From assembly GCF_000298295.1 (NCBI RefSeq), contig NZ_AMGM01000003.1:59538-123537 (forward strand): a stretch of DNA of 64,000 nucleotides, given 5' to 3'. The stretch is from Cecembia lonarensis LW9. Its GTDB lineage: Bacteria > Bacteroidota > Bacteroidia > Cytophagales > Cyclobacteriaceae. A program made the position numbers and the translations under genes. Below the pieces are notes generated by a model. The model did no database searches. It was not told the origin of the DNA and worked only from the letters and a program-made list of their open reading frames with translations. Every line of letters starts with the position of its first letter. The stretch's first letter is position 1. Shown here piece by piece: positions 29,476-39,092 of the stretch.

Positions 29476-30824
29476 GCCTTTTGTAATTTTAGCTGGTTTA
29501 CGGCTGCCTTAAACTGCTCACCCCTATCTTCATAATTCTTAAAGAGATCAAAACTGGCACATGCCGGTGAAAGCAATACCAAATCTCCGGCTTGACCATT
29601 TTCAAAAGCCCACCTTACTGCTTGGTGGATATCTTTGGTTTCCTTTATCTGCTTGACCTTCCCTTCAAAAGCTTTTTTGAGCTTTTCGTTATCCACTCCC
29701 AAACAGATCAGCATCTTTACTTTTCCTTTGATCAAAGGATCAAGGACACTGTAATCATTTCCTTTGTCCACTCCACCTGCAATCCAAATCAGAGGCTGCT
29801 GATAACTGTCCAAGGCATAGGCAGTGGCGTCCACATTGGTACCTTTACTGTCATTGACAAAAGCTACTCCATGAATCGTAGCAACAGCCTCCATGCGATG
29901 GGCAGCATTTTTAAAATCCTGTAAGCCTTCTCGAATGGCCATCTCATCCACACCAGCCAAGATGGCTCCCAAAGTCGCCATCATGCTATTGAGCATATTG
30001 TGCTTGCCTTTCAAAATCACCTCTTGATGGGAAATGGAAATCTTTTTCCCTTTGGCGATCAGATCCAAATTCAATCCATCAAAATATCCTCCTTGATTTT
30101 GACTGGTCTTCAGGGATACCGGATAACAATCCATGGTCAATGGCTTGAAGCTTATCCCCTTATTGGTCAACAGGTCATCAGCATTAATTATGGCTGCCTG
30201 ATCCAAATCCATGTTTTGGAACAAGGACATTTTGGAAAGGATATAATTATCAAGCTGATACCCATATCGGTCCAAATGATCCGGGGTGATATTGGTCAAC
30301 ATGGCAATGGCAGGCTTGAAATGCTTAAATCCATCAATCTGAAAACTGCTGACCTCCAATACCCACCAATCATGATCTTGCTCTACCAACTGTCCTGCCC
30401 AACTCTTCCCTACATTTCCCGCCAGCCCTACATTTAAGCCTCCTTTTTTGAGGAGGTGGTAGGTCAATAAAGCAGTAGTGGTTTTACCATTGGTACCAGT
30501 AATGGCAATGACTTTTCCTTTAGAAAACCGGAAAGCAAATTCAAGCTCATCAATCACTGGCAAGCCTTTTTCAAATGCAGCTTTCACTACTGGAGCAGTA
30601 GGTGGAATGCCTGGGCTTTTAATCACCTCGTCTGCCTCCAGCACTTTATCCAATGTGTGCCCACCCTCTTCAAATGGAATGGCTGCTTTTTCTAAAATCT
30701 CCTTTCTGGAATCGCTTATGGCTCCTGCCTCAGATACCCATACCGCATAGCCCTGCTGCCTGGCCAGCAATGCTGCCCCGATTCCGCTCTCTCCTGCGCC
30801 CAATATGGATATCTTTCTGCTCAT
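29472..30824 (-). CDS. murD: UDP-N-acetylmuramoylalanine--D-glutamate ligase
   Basis: MurD, 450 residues. It starts ISILGAGESGIGAALLARQQGY, has the P-loop ITGTNGKTTTALLTYHLL, VLEVSSFQID, LTNITPDHLDRYG and the HRME segment AAHRMEAVATIHGVAFVNDSKGTN. It adds D-glutamate to the stem peptide. It starts immediately before the mraY stop codon and overlaps ftsW by four bases. Confidence 0.98.
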   Translation of the reverse strand: MSRKISILGAGESGIGAALLARQQGYAVWVSEAGAISDSRKEILEKAAIPFEEGGHTLDKVLEADEVIKSPGIPPTAPVVKAAFEKGLPVIDELEFAFRFSKGKVIAITGTNGKTTTALLTYHLLKKGGLNVGLAGNVGKSWAGQLVEQDHDWWVLEVSSFQIDGFKHFKPAIAMLTNITPDHLDRYGYQLDNYILSKMSLFQNMDLDQAAIINADDLLTNKGISFKPLTMDCYPVSLKTSQNQGGYFDGLNLDLIAKGKKISISHQEVILKGKHNMLNSMMATLGAILAGVDEMAIREGLQDFKNAAHRMEAVATIHGVAFVNDSKGTNVDATAYALDSYQQPLIWIAGGVDKGNDYSVLDPLIKGKVKMLICLGVDNEKLKKAFEGKVKQIKETKDIHQAVRWAFENGQAGDLVLLSPACASFDLFKNYEDRGEQFKAAVNQLKLQKA

Positions 30825-32036
30825 TTATCTTAACTTCAAGGTTGCCAAAGTGATGATTGCCAATAGGATACCTACAATCCAAAAACGTGTCACGATTTTG
30901 GCTTCATGAATATTTTTCTTTTGGTAATGGTGATGAAGTGGAGACATAAGAAATATCCTCCTGCCTTCACCATATTTTCTTTTGGTATATTTGAAATAGC
31001 TCACCTGCATGATGACAGAGAGGTTTTCTATGACGAAAATCCCACACAAGACAGGCAATAAAAGCTCTTTTCTCAAGGCCAACGACAGCACCGCAATGAC
31101 GCCACCAAGCATCAAACTCCCGGTATCTCCCATAAAGACCTGCGCCGGATAGGCATTGTACCAGAGGAAGCCGACGCATGCCCCGACAAATGCTGAGCAA
31201 AAAATTACGAGCTCAGCAGAATTAGGAATGAAAAAGACATTTAAATACTGTGAAAAAATGGCATTACCGGAGATATAGGCAAAAATGGCAATGGTTAGGC
31301 CTATGATGGCCGATGTACCTGCTGCCAGTCCGTCAATACCGTCTGTTATATTCGCTCCATTTGATATAGCCGTTACAATAAAAATCACCAATAAAATGTA
31401 AAGCACAGGAGTCATGCTTTCACCTAGAAAACCTAGGAAGTTCTCGTAATTGAGTTCATTGTTTTTAAGGAAAGGAATGGTGGTTTTTGCCACTTTCACA
31501 TCCCTGTAAGCGGGGGTTTCTACCACTCCTTCTTCAATAGAAACAGGGTTGGTAAATTCCCTAACCACTACCCCTTCGTGGAAATAAAGCGTGGCACCTA
31601 CTATGATGCCCACAGTAATCTGACCGATTATTTTAAATCTTCCTGCCAAACCTTCTTTGTTCTTGCGGAAGACTTTGATATAATCATCCAAAAAGCCTAT
31701 GCCTCCCAACCAAACAGTGGTGATTAGTAAAAGAATGATATAAACGTTATTGACATTGGCAAATAGTAGAGTCGGTATGATGATACCAGCGATCATCATC
31801 AGTCCGCCCATGGTGGGTGTGCCTTTTTTCTCAACTTGGCCAGCTAAACCAAGATCTCTTACGGTTTCGCCAATCTGCTGCTTCCTTATCCAATTGATAA
31901 TGTTTTGTCCAAAAGTGATAGTGATCAACAAAGACAATAAGGCAGCCATACCCGCTCTGAAGGAGATGTATTTAAATACCCCTGTTCCCGGAATGTCCAT
32001 TACCCTGTCCAAATAATCAAAAATCGGATATAACAT
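30825..32036 (-). CDS. mraY: Phospho-N-acetylmuramoyl-pentapeptide transferase
   Basis: MraY, 403 residues with about ten membrane segments. It is longer than E. coli MraY (360), as in other Bacteroidota, mainly because of a loop near residues 150-190. Landmarks: [28 protein letters not shown] (catalytic aspartates), [15 protein letters not shown], and the HHH motif [12 protein letters not shown]. It transfers phospho-MurNAc-pentapeptide to undecaprenyl phosphate, giving lipid I. Confidence 0.98.
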   Translation of the reverse strand: MLYPIFDYLDRVMDIPGTGVFKYISFRAGMAALLSLLITITFGQNIINWIRKQQIGETVRDLGLAGQVEKKGTPTMGGLMMIAGIIIPTLLFANVNNVYIILLLITTVWLGGIGFLDDYIKVFRKNKEGLAGRFKIIGQITVGIIVGATLYFHEGVVVREFTNPVSIEEGVVETPAYRDVKVAKTTIPFLKNNELNYENFLGFLGESMTPVLYILLVIFIVTAISNGANITDGIDGLAAGTSAIIGLTIAIFAYISGNAIFSQYLNVFFIPNSAELVIFCSAFVGACVGFLWYNAYPAQVFMGDTGSLMLGGVIAVLSLALRKELLLPVLCGIFVIENLSVIMQVSYFKYTKRKYGEGRRIFLMSPLHHHYQKKNIHEAKIVTRFWIVGILLAIITLATLKLR

Positions 32037-32038
32037 AA

Positions 32039-33502
32039 TTAGCTTTTATTCAACAAATTGAGCATTTCTTTTACCACAAGTCTATCATCAAATGGGTGCT
32101 TCACCCCTTTGATTTCCTGATAGGTTTCGTGTCCCTTTCCGGCAATCAAAAGGATATCGCCTTTTTGGGCCATAATCCCTGCCGTTTTGATAGCTTCTCT
32201 TCGGTCCTCAATGATGATGGTTTTTTTGAAATCGACAGGATTTACACCAGCCTCCATTTCCTTGATGATAGCCATTGGTTCCTCATCTCTCGGGTTATCA
32301 GAAGTAAGGATGACTTTATCGCTGTATTGCGTGGCGATCTTAGCCATGATTGGCCTTTTGGCTTTATCACGGTTACCTCCACAGCCTATTACGGTGATCA
32401 CTTGCTCCCCTCCTGTCCTTACACCTTTGATGGTTCTCAATACATTTTCCAGTGCATCAGGTGTATGTGCATAATCCACGATCGCAGTAATTCCATGAAG
32501 AGAAATCCTATCAAACCTCCCCTGAGCACCTCTTACTTTTGAAAGTTGCATCAATACCTCTTCTTCATCCTCACCCAGCAATACCGCTGTGCCATAAACT
32601 GCCAACAGGTTATATGCATTGAACTCACCGATCATTCGGAACCAAATCTGTCTGTTATTGATGTCCAGTTCAAGTCCCTCAATGGTATTGGAAAGCACCC
32701 TGGCTTTGAAATCTGCCGGATATTTTAAAGCATAAGTTTGCTGGGTGCCTTTACAATTCTGCAACATGACCATACCCCTTTTATCGTCAGCATTTACCAA
32801 AGCAAAAGCATCTTTAGGCAACTCATCAAACAATTTCTTCTTTGCCTTGATATAGGCATCAAAAGAACCATGGTAATCTAAGTGGTCATGGCTGATATTG
32901 GTAAAAATGGCGCCTGCCAGATGCAATCCGGCAATACGCTCCTGAACGATGGCGTGCGAAGATGCCTCCATAAAACAGTGCGTACATCCTTCTTCCAGCA
33001 TTCTTGACAATAAGGACTGGAGGGACAAGGCATCTGGTGTTGTATGGGTAGCAGGAACTACCTTGTCGTTGATTTTATTTTCTACCGTAGAGAGTAATCC
33101 CACTTGGTAGCCCATTTCTCTGAAAAGTTGATAAAGTAGGGTGACGGTACTGGTTTTCCCATTGGTGCCAGTAACCGCCACCAACTTTAACTTCTCAGAT
33201 GGATTTTCATAGAAATTAGAGGCCATAATACCCAAGGCCCGTGAAGAATCAATCACTTTCACATAGGTGACCCCTTCTCTTAATGCTTCTGGGATTTCCT
33301 CACAAATTACACAAGCAGCTCCAAGATCTAAAGCTGCATCAATAAAAGCATGGCCATCTGTTTGGGTACCCTTAACAGCTACAAAGGCAGTACCTTTCGA
33401 AACCTTTCGACTGTCAAAGACCAACTCTTTAACCTCCACCTCCATGTCCCCTATGGTGGCTGTCAAAGAAACCCTATACAATATATCTTTCAGCAACTTC
33501 AT
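32039..33502 (-). CDS. murE: UDP-MurNAc-tripeptide synthetase
   Basis: MurE, 487 residues. N-terminal [21 protein letters not shown]-loop [31 protein letters not shown], and [15 protein letters not shown] are present. The specificity loop reads [14 protein letters not shown], the DNPR form typical of meso-diaminopimelate-adding enzymes, so the third stem residue should be meso-DAP. It starts next to the ftsI stop. Confidence 0.97.
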   Translation of the reverse strand: MKLLKDILYRVSLTATIGDMEVEVKELVFDSRKVSKGTAFVAVKGTQTDGHAFIDAALDLGAACVICEEIPEALREGVTYVKVIDSSRALGIMASNFYENPSEKLKLVAVTGTNGKTSTVTLLYQLFREMGYQVGLLSTVENKINDKVVPATHTTPDALSLQSLLSRMLEEGCTHCFMEASSHAIVQERIAGLHLAGAIFTNISHDHLDYHGSFDAYIKAKKKLFDELPKDAFALVNADDKRGMVMLQNCKGTQQTYALKYPADFKARVLSNTIEGLELDINNRQIWFRMIGEFNAYNLLAVYGTAVLLGEDEEEVLMQLSKVRGAQGRFDRISLHGITAIVDYAHTPDALENVLRTIKGVRTGGEQVITVIGCGGNRDKAKRPIMAKIATQYSDKVILTSDNPRDEEPMAIIKEMEAGVNPVDFKKTIIIEDRREAIKTAGIMAQKGDILLIAGKGHETYQEIKGVKHPFDDRLVVKEMLNLLNKS

Positions 33503-35608
33503 TTATCCCAGAATCAGATTGATGATATTATTTTGTTGAATGGGGGTACCAGGGCTGATGGATTGGTCCTTCACCCTTCCTTTACCTTGATATACTACCC
33601 TTAAACCTTTGTTTTCCAATACATAAAGGGCATCACGAAGTGGCAGACCACTAACATCCGGTACAGTTGGTGCTTCAGTTGGGGTGGCTTTCCACTGTAT
33701 GGACTTCACCTGAGGTACGGATTTTACCCATCCCTCTCCCTGACCATCAAAATGGTTGGATATGCCAAATAGATTACAGATCAACTGCAATTCGTCTACC
33801 TTCCCCGCTTGAATGTATGGAAACTCATTGCCTGACTGCGCCTGAAATGTGTTAGGAGCAGTTTTGCTGTTAATTTTCAGGTCCTGTGCATAGATTTTAT
33901 CTGCGATTTCTTTGAAAACAGGAGCAGAAACATCGCCCCCATATGCATTAAATCCTTTTGGACTATCAATTACGATGATAGCACTGTATTTAGGTTTATC
34001 AGCCGGAAAATACCCAGCGAATGAGGTATAATACCTTTGAGTGTATCTTCCATCAACCAGTTTTTGGGCGGTTCCGGTTTTGCCGGCTATTTTATATTCC
34101 TCTGAATAAATATTTCTAGCTGTACCGTTTTTAACCACTCCTTCCAGCAGTTCCTGTAATTGTTTGATGGTTTTGTCAGAAGCAATGGATTTTCTGAGCA
34201 CTTCAGTCTGGAATCTTTTTTCTATGTTATTGCCTTTGGCTATAGCCTGGACAATCATTGGCTTTACCATCTTGCCGTTATTGGCCACCGCATTGTACAG
34301 CATCAAAGTATGCAAAGGTGTAAGCTTGGCTTCATAACCTATGGACATCCAAGGAAGTGTGGTGCCATACCAATATTTACTGCCGGGTGTTTTGAAATAC
34401 GGGGCACCTTCCCCTTTGATCTGAAACCCAATGGGCTGATCGAGGCCCGCTTTTTCAATGTATGCCGTAAATTTGGAAGGATAGGCACCAAAGTGTTCAT
34501 CTACTAATTTGGATATGCCTACATTGGAGGATTTTTCAAAAGCTTCTTTGATCGAAATTACACCATAGCCACCTTGCTTTACATCCCGCATGATGCGATC
34601 ATAAAACCTGAAAGTACCATTCCCTGTATTTACTTCATCATTCAGATTGATCTTACCTTCTTCCAACAATGCCATCATACTAAGCAACTTGAAGGTAGAA
34701 CCTGGCTCAGTCAAGCCTTGATCTCCAATGGCAAAATTATAGTTCTCCCCATATGCTCCATTTCTGTTCTTCTGAAGGTTGGCTATTGCTTTAATATGAC
34801 CTGTCTCCACCTCCATCACAATGACACTGCCAAATTCAGCGCCCTTGTTGATCAGCTGTCTCAATAATGCTGATTCTGCTACATCCTGTATATTGACATC
34901 TAAGGTTGTAAGCACATCGTAACCGTCATCAGGCTTGACATCTGCAGCATCAAACACAGGTTTCCAAGAACCACCGGCTATGCGCTGAAACAAGGCTTTT
35001 CCGTTTTTTCCTTCTAAATAATCATTGAAGCTGTATTCCAGGCCAACCCCATACTTGTCTTCATTGAGGAAACCTACAGTTCTGCTGGCGAGGTTATTGA
35101 AAGGACGGTAACGCTTCTCAACTTTTTCAAAAATCACACCACCCCCCATTCTTCCATTTCTAAAAATGGGCCATTTTGACATTTTTTGCATATCCTGATA
35201 CCCAATCTGCTTTCTGTTAAGGATAAGGTAGCGCTTCCCGTTTGTCCTCGCATCAGCAATCATTCTTTTGTAGGCATCAGCTGATCTGTCCCTATAGTAG
35301 GAAGACAGTAAAAAAGAAAGTGAATCTATACCGGCCCTGTAAATTTCTTCTTTGGCGACCAAAGGGTCGAATACTACCCTGTAAAAAGGTAAACTTGTAG
35401 CCAGCAAGCTTCCATCTGCTGCATATATATTGCCTCGGGTAGCACTTACCTGCCTAAACTGAAAATTAATGGACTCAGATTTTGCAGCCCATTTCTCACC
35501 TTCCACAAACTGCAAATGGACAATCTTATAAAAGATTGCCCCTGCAATTAGGGCGACTACTATGAAAGCAATCCTTACCCTAAGCACTATGGAACGTTTG
35601 ATATTCAC
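33503..35608 (-). CDS. ftsI: Class B penicillin-binding protein with PASTA domain (FtsI)
   Basis: A 701-residue transpeptidase. One N-terminal membrane segment (about residues 11-28) is followed by the dimerisation region, then the active-site triad STFK (EPGSTFKLLSMM), SSN (EKSSNVGISK) and KTG (IAGKTGTAQ). The C-terminal 60 residues form a PASTA domain (VPDVSGLPLRDALYVLENKG). The PASTA domain makes it look like the Gram-positive and Bacteroidota septal PBPs. It should crosslink septal peptidoglycan with FtsW. Its ATG overlaps the ftsL-like stop by four bases. Confidence 0.96.
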   Translation of the reverse strand: MNIKRSIVLRVRIAFIVVALIAGAIFYKIVHLQFVEGEKWAAKSESINFQFRQVSATRGNIYAADGSLLATSLPFYRVVFDPLVAKEEIYRAGIDSLSFLLSSYYRDRSADAYKRMIADARTNGKRYLILNRKQIGYQDMQKMSKWPIFRNGRMGGGVIFEKVEKRYRPFNNLASRTVGFLNEDKYGVGLEYSFNDYLEGKNGKALFQRIAGGSWKPVFDAADVKPDDGYDVLTTLDVNIQDVAESALLRQLINKGAEFGSVIVMEVETGHIKAIANLQKNRNGAYGENYNFAIGDQGLTEPGSTFKLLSMMALLEEGKINLNDEVNTGNGTFRFYDRIMRDVKQGGYGVISIKEAFEKSSNVGISKLVDEHFGAYPSKFTAYIEKAGLDQPIGFQIKGEGAPYFKTPGSKYWYGTTLPWMSIGYEAKLTPLHTLMLYNAVANNGKMVKPMIVQAIAKGNNIEKRFQTEVLRKSIASDKTIKQLQELLEGVVKNGTARNIYSEEYKIAGKTGTAQKLVDGRYTQRYYTSFAGYFPADKPKYSAIIVIDSPKGFNAYGGDVSAPVFKEIADKIYAQDLKINSKTAPNTFQAQSGNEFPYIQAGKVDELQLICNLFGISNHFDGQGEGWVKSVPQVKSIQWKATPTEAPTVPDVSGLPLRDALYVLENKGLRVVYQGKGRVKDQSISPGTPIQQNNIINLILG

Positions 35609-35985
35609 TTTTTAGCTTTTATTTTAACTGGTGGTTCACTGATTTCTACTATTCCAAGAGGTGCAATTTTCCTCGCCACCTCTGATTGCTTGCTGCTCAA
35701 CATGTATTCTGCTTCCAGGGTGGTTACATCTGCCCTCAGATCCTCAACCTCAAGCTGAACCACTTCTATCTTCCTGATCAGGTTTTCTGCCCTGTGGTTG
35801 CTCCAAATATAGATCAATGCCAAAAGGGCAACATATAAAAAGGGTGGGACAAACTGAACAGGTATGCCATCTCCCAAAATCCCTTTTACATTCAATTTTT
35901 CCTCAATGAGGGTAAAGATGTTTTTCCCACTTCTGCGCTGAGCAGCACCCTGCTTGACTTTTTTCCTAAAAGTGTTCTGCTTCAT
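35605..35985 (-). CDS. ftsL: FtsL-like division protein
   Basis: A 126-residue protein with a basic cytosolic N-terminus, one membrane segment near residues 47-62 (PPFLYVALLALIYIW), and a short coiled coil (RKIEVVQLEVEDLRADVTTLEAEY). It has the FtsL/FtsLB layout but little sequence conservation, so the call rests on topology and on its place between rsmH and ftsI. It should act in the divisome with FtsQ and FtsB-type partners. Confidence 0.8.
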   Translation of the reverse strand: MKQNTFRKKVKQGAAQRRSGKNIFTLIEEKLNVKGILGDGIPVQFVPPFLYVALLALIYIWSNHRAENLIRKIEVVQLEVEDLRADVTTLEAEYMLSSKQSEVARKIAPLGIVEISEPPVKIKAKK

Positions 35986-35987
35986 CT

Positions 35988-36893
35988 TTACAGTTTTTTT
36001 GCAATTCTAAGTTTGGCACTCCTGGCTCTATTGTTCTGCTGGATTTCTTCTGCATCAGCGGTAATGGCCTTTCTATGGACCGGCTCCAAGGGGCGGATCA
36101 GGTTACCGAAGAAATCTTTTTCCACCTCACCCTGAAACTTACCCTTATTGATAAAATTTTTAACCAATCGGTCTTCCAAGGAATGGTAGCTCATGATGAC
36201 CAATCGTCCACCGGGCTTCAATACCTCCACCGTCTGCCTCAACATTTCTTCCAAAGCACCCATCTCATCATTGACTTCTATTCTTAAAGCCTGAAATACC
36301 TGGGCGAAATACTTGAACTCTTTACCTCTTGGCGCAAAACGATTGAGTACTTTCTTGAAATTTTCTGTTGTATTGAAAGGATGTAATGCCCTTTCAGCAA
36401 CCACCGCCTGAGCTAAGGTTTTGGCATTTTTGATTTCCCCATAAATCCCAAAAATCTTATGCAAATGGCTTTCATCATACGTATTGAGCACTTCCTTGGC
36501 GGTCAACTGGGCGGACTGACTCATCCGCATATCCAATTCACCATCAAACCTTGTTGAAAAACCCCTTATGGGTTCGTCAATCTGATGGGAAGAAATCCCC
36601 AAATCAGCCAAAATACCATCTACTTGTAGTATACCATACAGCCGAAGGTATTTTTTAAAATCCCGGAAATTTGCTTGTACAAATGTGAATCTTTCATCTT
36701 CCGGTACATTCGATTCCGCATCTGTATCTTGATCAAAACCATAAAGATGGCCTTTTTCAAGCCTTTTCAGGATCTCTTTCGAATGTCCACCTCCACCAAA
36801 AGTAAGGTCGACATAAACCCCATTCGGGTCAATAGCCAAGCCTTCAATGCAAGGGCTTAGCATCACGGGAATATGGTAGTCATGATCTGTCAT
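35988..36893 (-). CDS. rsmH: 16S rRNA (cytosine1402-N4)-methyltransferase
   Basis: RsmH (MraW), 301 residues from the ATG at 36893; the frame stays open to 36977, but that extension overlaps mraZ and is not conserved-looking. Start HIPVMLSPCIEGLAI, SAM motif YVDLTFGGGGHSKEIL, DGILADLGISSHQID, and the C-terminal HSLEDRLVKNFI region are typical. It methylates C1402 of 16S rRNA. It follows mraZ by two bases. Confidence 0.97.
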   Translation of the reverse strand: MTDHDYHIPVMLSPCIEGLAIDPNGVYVDLTFGGGGHSKEILKRLEKGHLYGFDQDTDAESNVPEDERFTFVQANFRDFKKYLRLYGILQVDGILADLGISSHQIDEPIRGFSTRFDGELDMRMSQSAQLTAKEVLNTYDESHLHKIFGIYGEIKNAKTLAQAVVAERALHPFNTTENFKKVLNRFAPRGKEFKYFAQVFQALRIEVNDEMGALEEMLRQTVEVLKPGGRLVIMSYHSLEDRLVKNFINKGKFQGEVEKDFFGNLIRPLEPVHRKAITADAEEIQQNNRARSAKLRIAKKL

Positions 36894-36895
36894 GC

Positions 36896-37336
36896 TTATG
36901 AGAGGTATTGATCCATCAACTTGGACAACTCCGCCTGATCGGCAACGATATTCTGACGGTATTTTTCGGGACTCCATATTTCAACAAATCCACCGACACC
37001 AATCAATATTGCATCTTTGTCGATACCTGCCCATGCCATAAAAGTCTTGGGAATCAAAAATCGTCCTGCATTGTCCAATTCCACCTCAGTCATGCTCTCA
37101 AAAAAACTTCTTTTGATCCTCCTTTGAACAGGATCTCTATCAGAGAGCGAATTGATCTGGTGTAAAAGTTTCTTAAACTCAACCTGGGTGTACAACGCAA
37201 GACAGCCATCGTCTCCCTGACGCAGAATGAGTTCGCTACCATTGGATTCCGGAATTGCCGCCTTGATCTTGGCAGGCAAAGCCAGACGTCCCTTGGCGTC
37301 TACTTTACATTCATACCGACTGTTGAACATTCCCAT
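36896..37336 (-). CDS. mraZ: Transcriptional regulator MraZ
   Basis: A MraZ of about 146 residues with two AbrB-like beta swaps: YECKVDAKGRLALPAKIKAAIP and VELDNAGRFLIPKTFMAWAG. Reading from 37366 would place the start codon inside the -7 box of the operon promoter, so the start is taken at 37336 (MGMFNSRYE); 37330 is an alternative. MraZ is a DNA-binding repressor of its own dcw operon in other bacteria. Three repeats suited to it lie just upstream, so autoregulation is likely. It is the first gene of the cluster. Confidence 0.95.
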   Translation of the reverse strand: MGMFNSRYECKVDAKGRLALPAKIKAAIPESNGSELILRQGDDGCLALYTQVEFKKLLHQINSLSDRDPVQRRIKRSFFESMTEVELDNAGRFLIPKTFMAWAGIDKDAILIGVGGFVEIWSPEKYRQNIVADQAELSKLMDQYLS

Positions 37337-37363
37337 GGGCTTATCTTGAGTTTGCTTTAAGTA

Positions 37364-37371
37364 CAAAAGTA
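37364..37371 (-). promoter_or_regulatory. -7 box of the mra (dcw) promoter
   Basis: On the minus strand TACTTTTG matches TAnnTTTG fully. Transcription would start near 37357, giving a leader of about 20 bases before the mraZ ATG at 37336. The -33 region is weak and lies against the MraZ-box repeats. Confidence 0.7.
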
Positions 37372-37393
37372 AAAAAAGGTTTCACACAATCCA

Positions 37394-37421
37394 CCACTTT
37401 TCCCCACTTTTCTCCACTTTT
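37394..37421 (-). promoter_or_regulatory. Triple MraZ-box repeat
   Basis: On the minus strand AAAAGTGG occurs three times with exact 10-base spacing. The plus-strand CCAC cores are at 37394-37397, 37404-37407 and 37414-37417. GTGG-type boxes at 10-bp period upstream of mraZ are the known MraZ binding pattern in E. coli and Mollicutes. The array abuts the -33 region of the promoter, so repression by blocking polymerase is the likely effect. Confidence 0.75.
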
Positions 37422-37804
37422 TTTTAAATCTATCCAAAAGTTTGGGATTTCACAACTTTTTCGAAAAAAAATCATGCAATATAACTTGATTTACAAGGGG
37501 TTTGAAAAAAATTAAACAGTAGTCAAAAAAGCCTATTTTTCTTCGTTTTGAAGGATATTTACAAATAATTGTTCTTCTATTTTTAAACAAAGATGGATAA
37601 CAACAGTAAAATGGATCAAAGTGGGAGAAAATCCCAATATCTTACCTGAAAAAGATAAAATACTCATGAAACCAAAGCAAATTTCAGCCGATTGTAAAAA
37701 AGTTGATCGTTTCACAAAGAATTTTATGGAGTTTTCCTTTTACCCTACCATATTTGTAGAGTTTTATGCATCACTTTCCATCCCTACCATTTAACATTAT
37801 CCTT
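37422..37804. other. Intergenic region between mraZ and the TlpA-like gene
   Basis: This 383-bp A/T-rich stretch separates divergent genes. It holds runs of A and T and a possible -7 element for the TlpA-like gene (CATATTTG at 37749-37756, one mismatch). A 60-codon frame on the minus strand has no signal, motif or family likeness and is not called. No repeat or RNA gene was recognised. Confidence 0.5.
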
Positions 37805-39037
37805 ATGATACAGAAAAAACTTGCAATAATCCTAGTTACGCTATATTGGCTGGGGCTTTTTTCCTGTACTGAAAAACAAAATACTGAGTTTGAACTTGAA
37901 GGCATTTACCTTGCCAAGCTGGATATTGGTGTAGATGAGGTCCCTTTTTTTCTACATATTCGAGGGCAAACAGAAAAGTGGTCTGCAGAAATTATCAATG
38001 GGAAAGAAGTACTAGATTACGATGAGGTCTATATAAACGGAGACTCCATTAAAATCATGATGGGGATATTTGATGCTGAAATCAGGGCAAAAGTAGACCA
38101 AGATGGCAGCCTTCGCGGTGAATTTATCAAAAACAATACGGTTGGCTACAGCCTTCCCTTTACCGCCAACCAAGGTAACTATCAAAGGTTTGTTACTTCA
38201 CAGGCTCCCGCATATGATTTTTCAGGAAAGTGGAAAACCGTCTTTGTTAAAGAGGATGGTCAATCTTATGATGCTGTAGGTATTTTTGAGCAAATTGACA
38301 ATCAAATCAGTGGCACTTTTTTGACCAAATTGGGCGATTACAGGTTTTTGGATGGCAATGTAGAAGGCAACACCTTTTACCTTAGTGCTTTTGATGGCAG
38401 CCATGTTTATTATTTCGAGGGAAGCTTAGATGAGCGTGGCGATCTTGTCGGTAAATTCAGAAGTGGGCCAAAATATAAGGAATCGTTTACCGCTTCAAGG
38501 GATGAGGACTTTGAGCTTCCGGATGCCTATTCTTTAAACTACTTAAATCCGGAATACAAGAATTTCAGCTTTACCTTTCCAGATGTTGAAGGCAAGATGG
38601 TTTCTTTAGAAGATGAGGCATTTCAAGGCAAGGTAGTATTGGTTCAGCTTTTTGGAACTTGGTGCCCCAACTGCATGGATGAGACTAAATTTTTGGCCGA
38701 ATGGTATAAAAACAATAAGGATCGCGGCATCGAAATCATTGCCTTGGCTTTCGAAAGTAAAGCTGATTTTGACTATGCGAGCGGCAGGGTAAAAAAAGCA
38801 ATGTCCCGTCTCGGGGCAGATTATACCTTCCTGGTCGCGGGAGAAAGCTATAAACAGAAAGCTTCAGAAGCCTTACCGGCACTCAACCAAGTCATTGCTT
38901 TCCCCACATTGATCTATTTGGATAAGCAAGGCCAAGTAAGAAAAATCCATACAGGATTTAATGGGCCAGGAACAGGTATTTACTATGAAGAATGGGTAAA
39001 AGAGCATAATCAACTGATTGATGAACTGCTTAAGTAA
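37805..39037 (+). CDS. TlpA-like thiol-disulfide oxidoreductase lipoprotein
   Basis: A 410-residue envelope protein from the ATG at 37805 (an upstream ATG at 37766 precedes a non-signal-like stretch). The lipoprotein signal ends LFSC near residue 21. Residues 25-250 form a beta-rich region with two repeated halves, seen ahead of thioredoxin domains in Bacteroidota. The C-terminal thioredoxin domain has the active site CPNC (Cys287 and Cys290) in GTWCPNCMDE, with a cis-proline region FPTLIYLD. It probably reduces or oxidises periplasmic thiols, for example during cytochrome c maturation. The substrate is not known. Confidence 0.85.
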   Translation: MIQKKLAIILVTLYWLGLFSCTEKQNTEFELEGIYLAKLDIGVDEVPFFLHIRGQTEKWSAEIINGKEVLDYDEVYINGDSIKIMMGIFDAEIRAKVDQDGSLRGEFIKNNTVGYSLPFTANQGNYQRFVTSQAPAYDFSGKWKTVFVKEDGQSYDAVGIFEQIDNQISGTFLTKLGDYRFLDGNVEGNTFYLSAFDGSHVYYFEGSLDERGDLVGKFRSGPKYKESFTASRDEDFELPDAYSLNYLNPEYKNFSFTFPDVEGKMVSLEDEAFQGKVVLVQLFGTWCPNCMDETKFLAEWYKNNKDRGIEIIALAFESKADFDYASGRVKKAMSRLGADYTFLVAGESYKQKASEALPALNQVIAFPTLIYLDKQGQVRKIHTGFNGPGTGIYYEEWVKEHNQLIDELLK

Positions 39038-39044
39038 TAATAGA

Positions 39045-39092
39045 GGAACCGGATGTCAATAAAAGCTTAAGGTCCGGTTTCTTTATTTTTTC
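39045..39092 (+). terminator. Terminator after the TlpA-like gene
   Basis: GGAACCGGA pairs with TCCGGTTTC (one G-T pair) around a 19-base loop, followed by TTTATTTTTT on the plus strand. The T-tract overlaps the stop codon of the convergent polyprenyl synthase gene. Confidence 0.7.

Noticed and set aside
37533..37715. 60-codon minus-strand frame upstream of mraZ
   Set aside because: It is A/T-rich, has no domain, signal peptide or family likeness, and lies upstream of the mra promoter elements.
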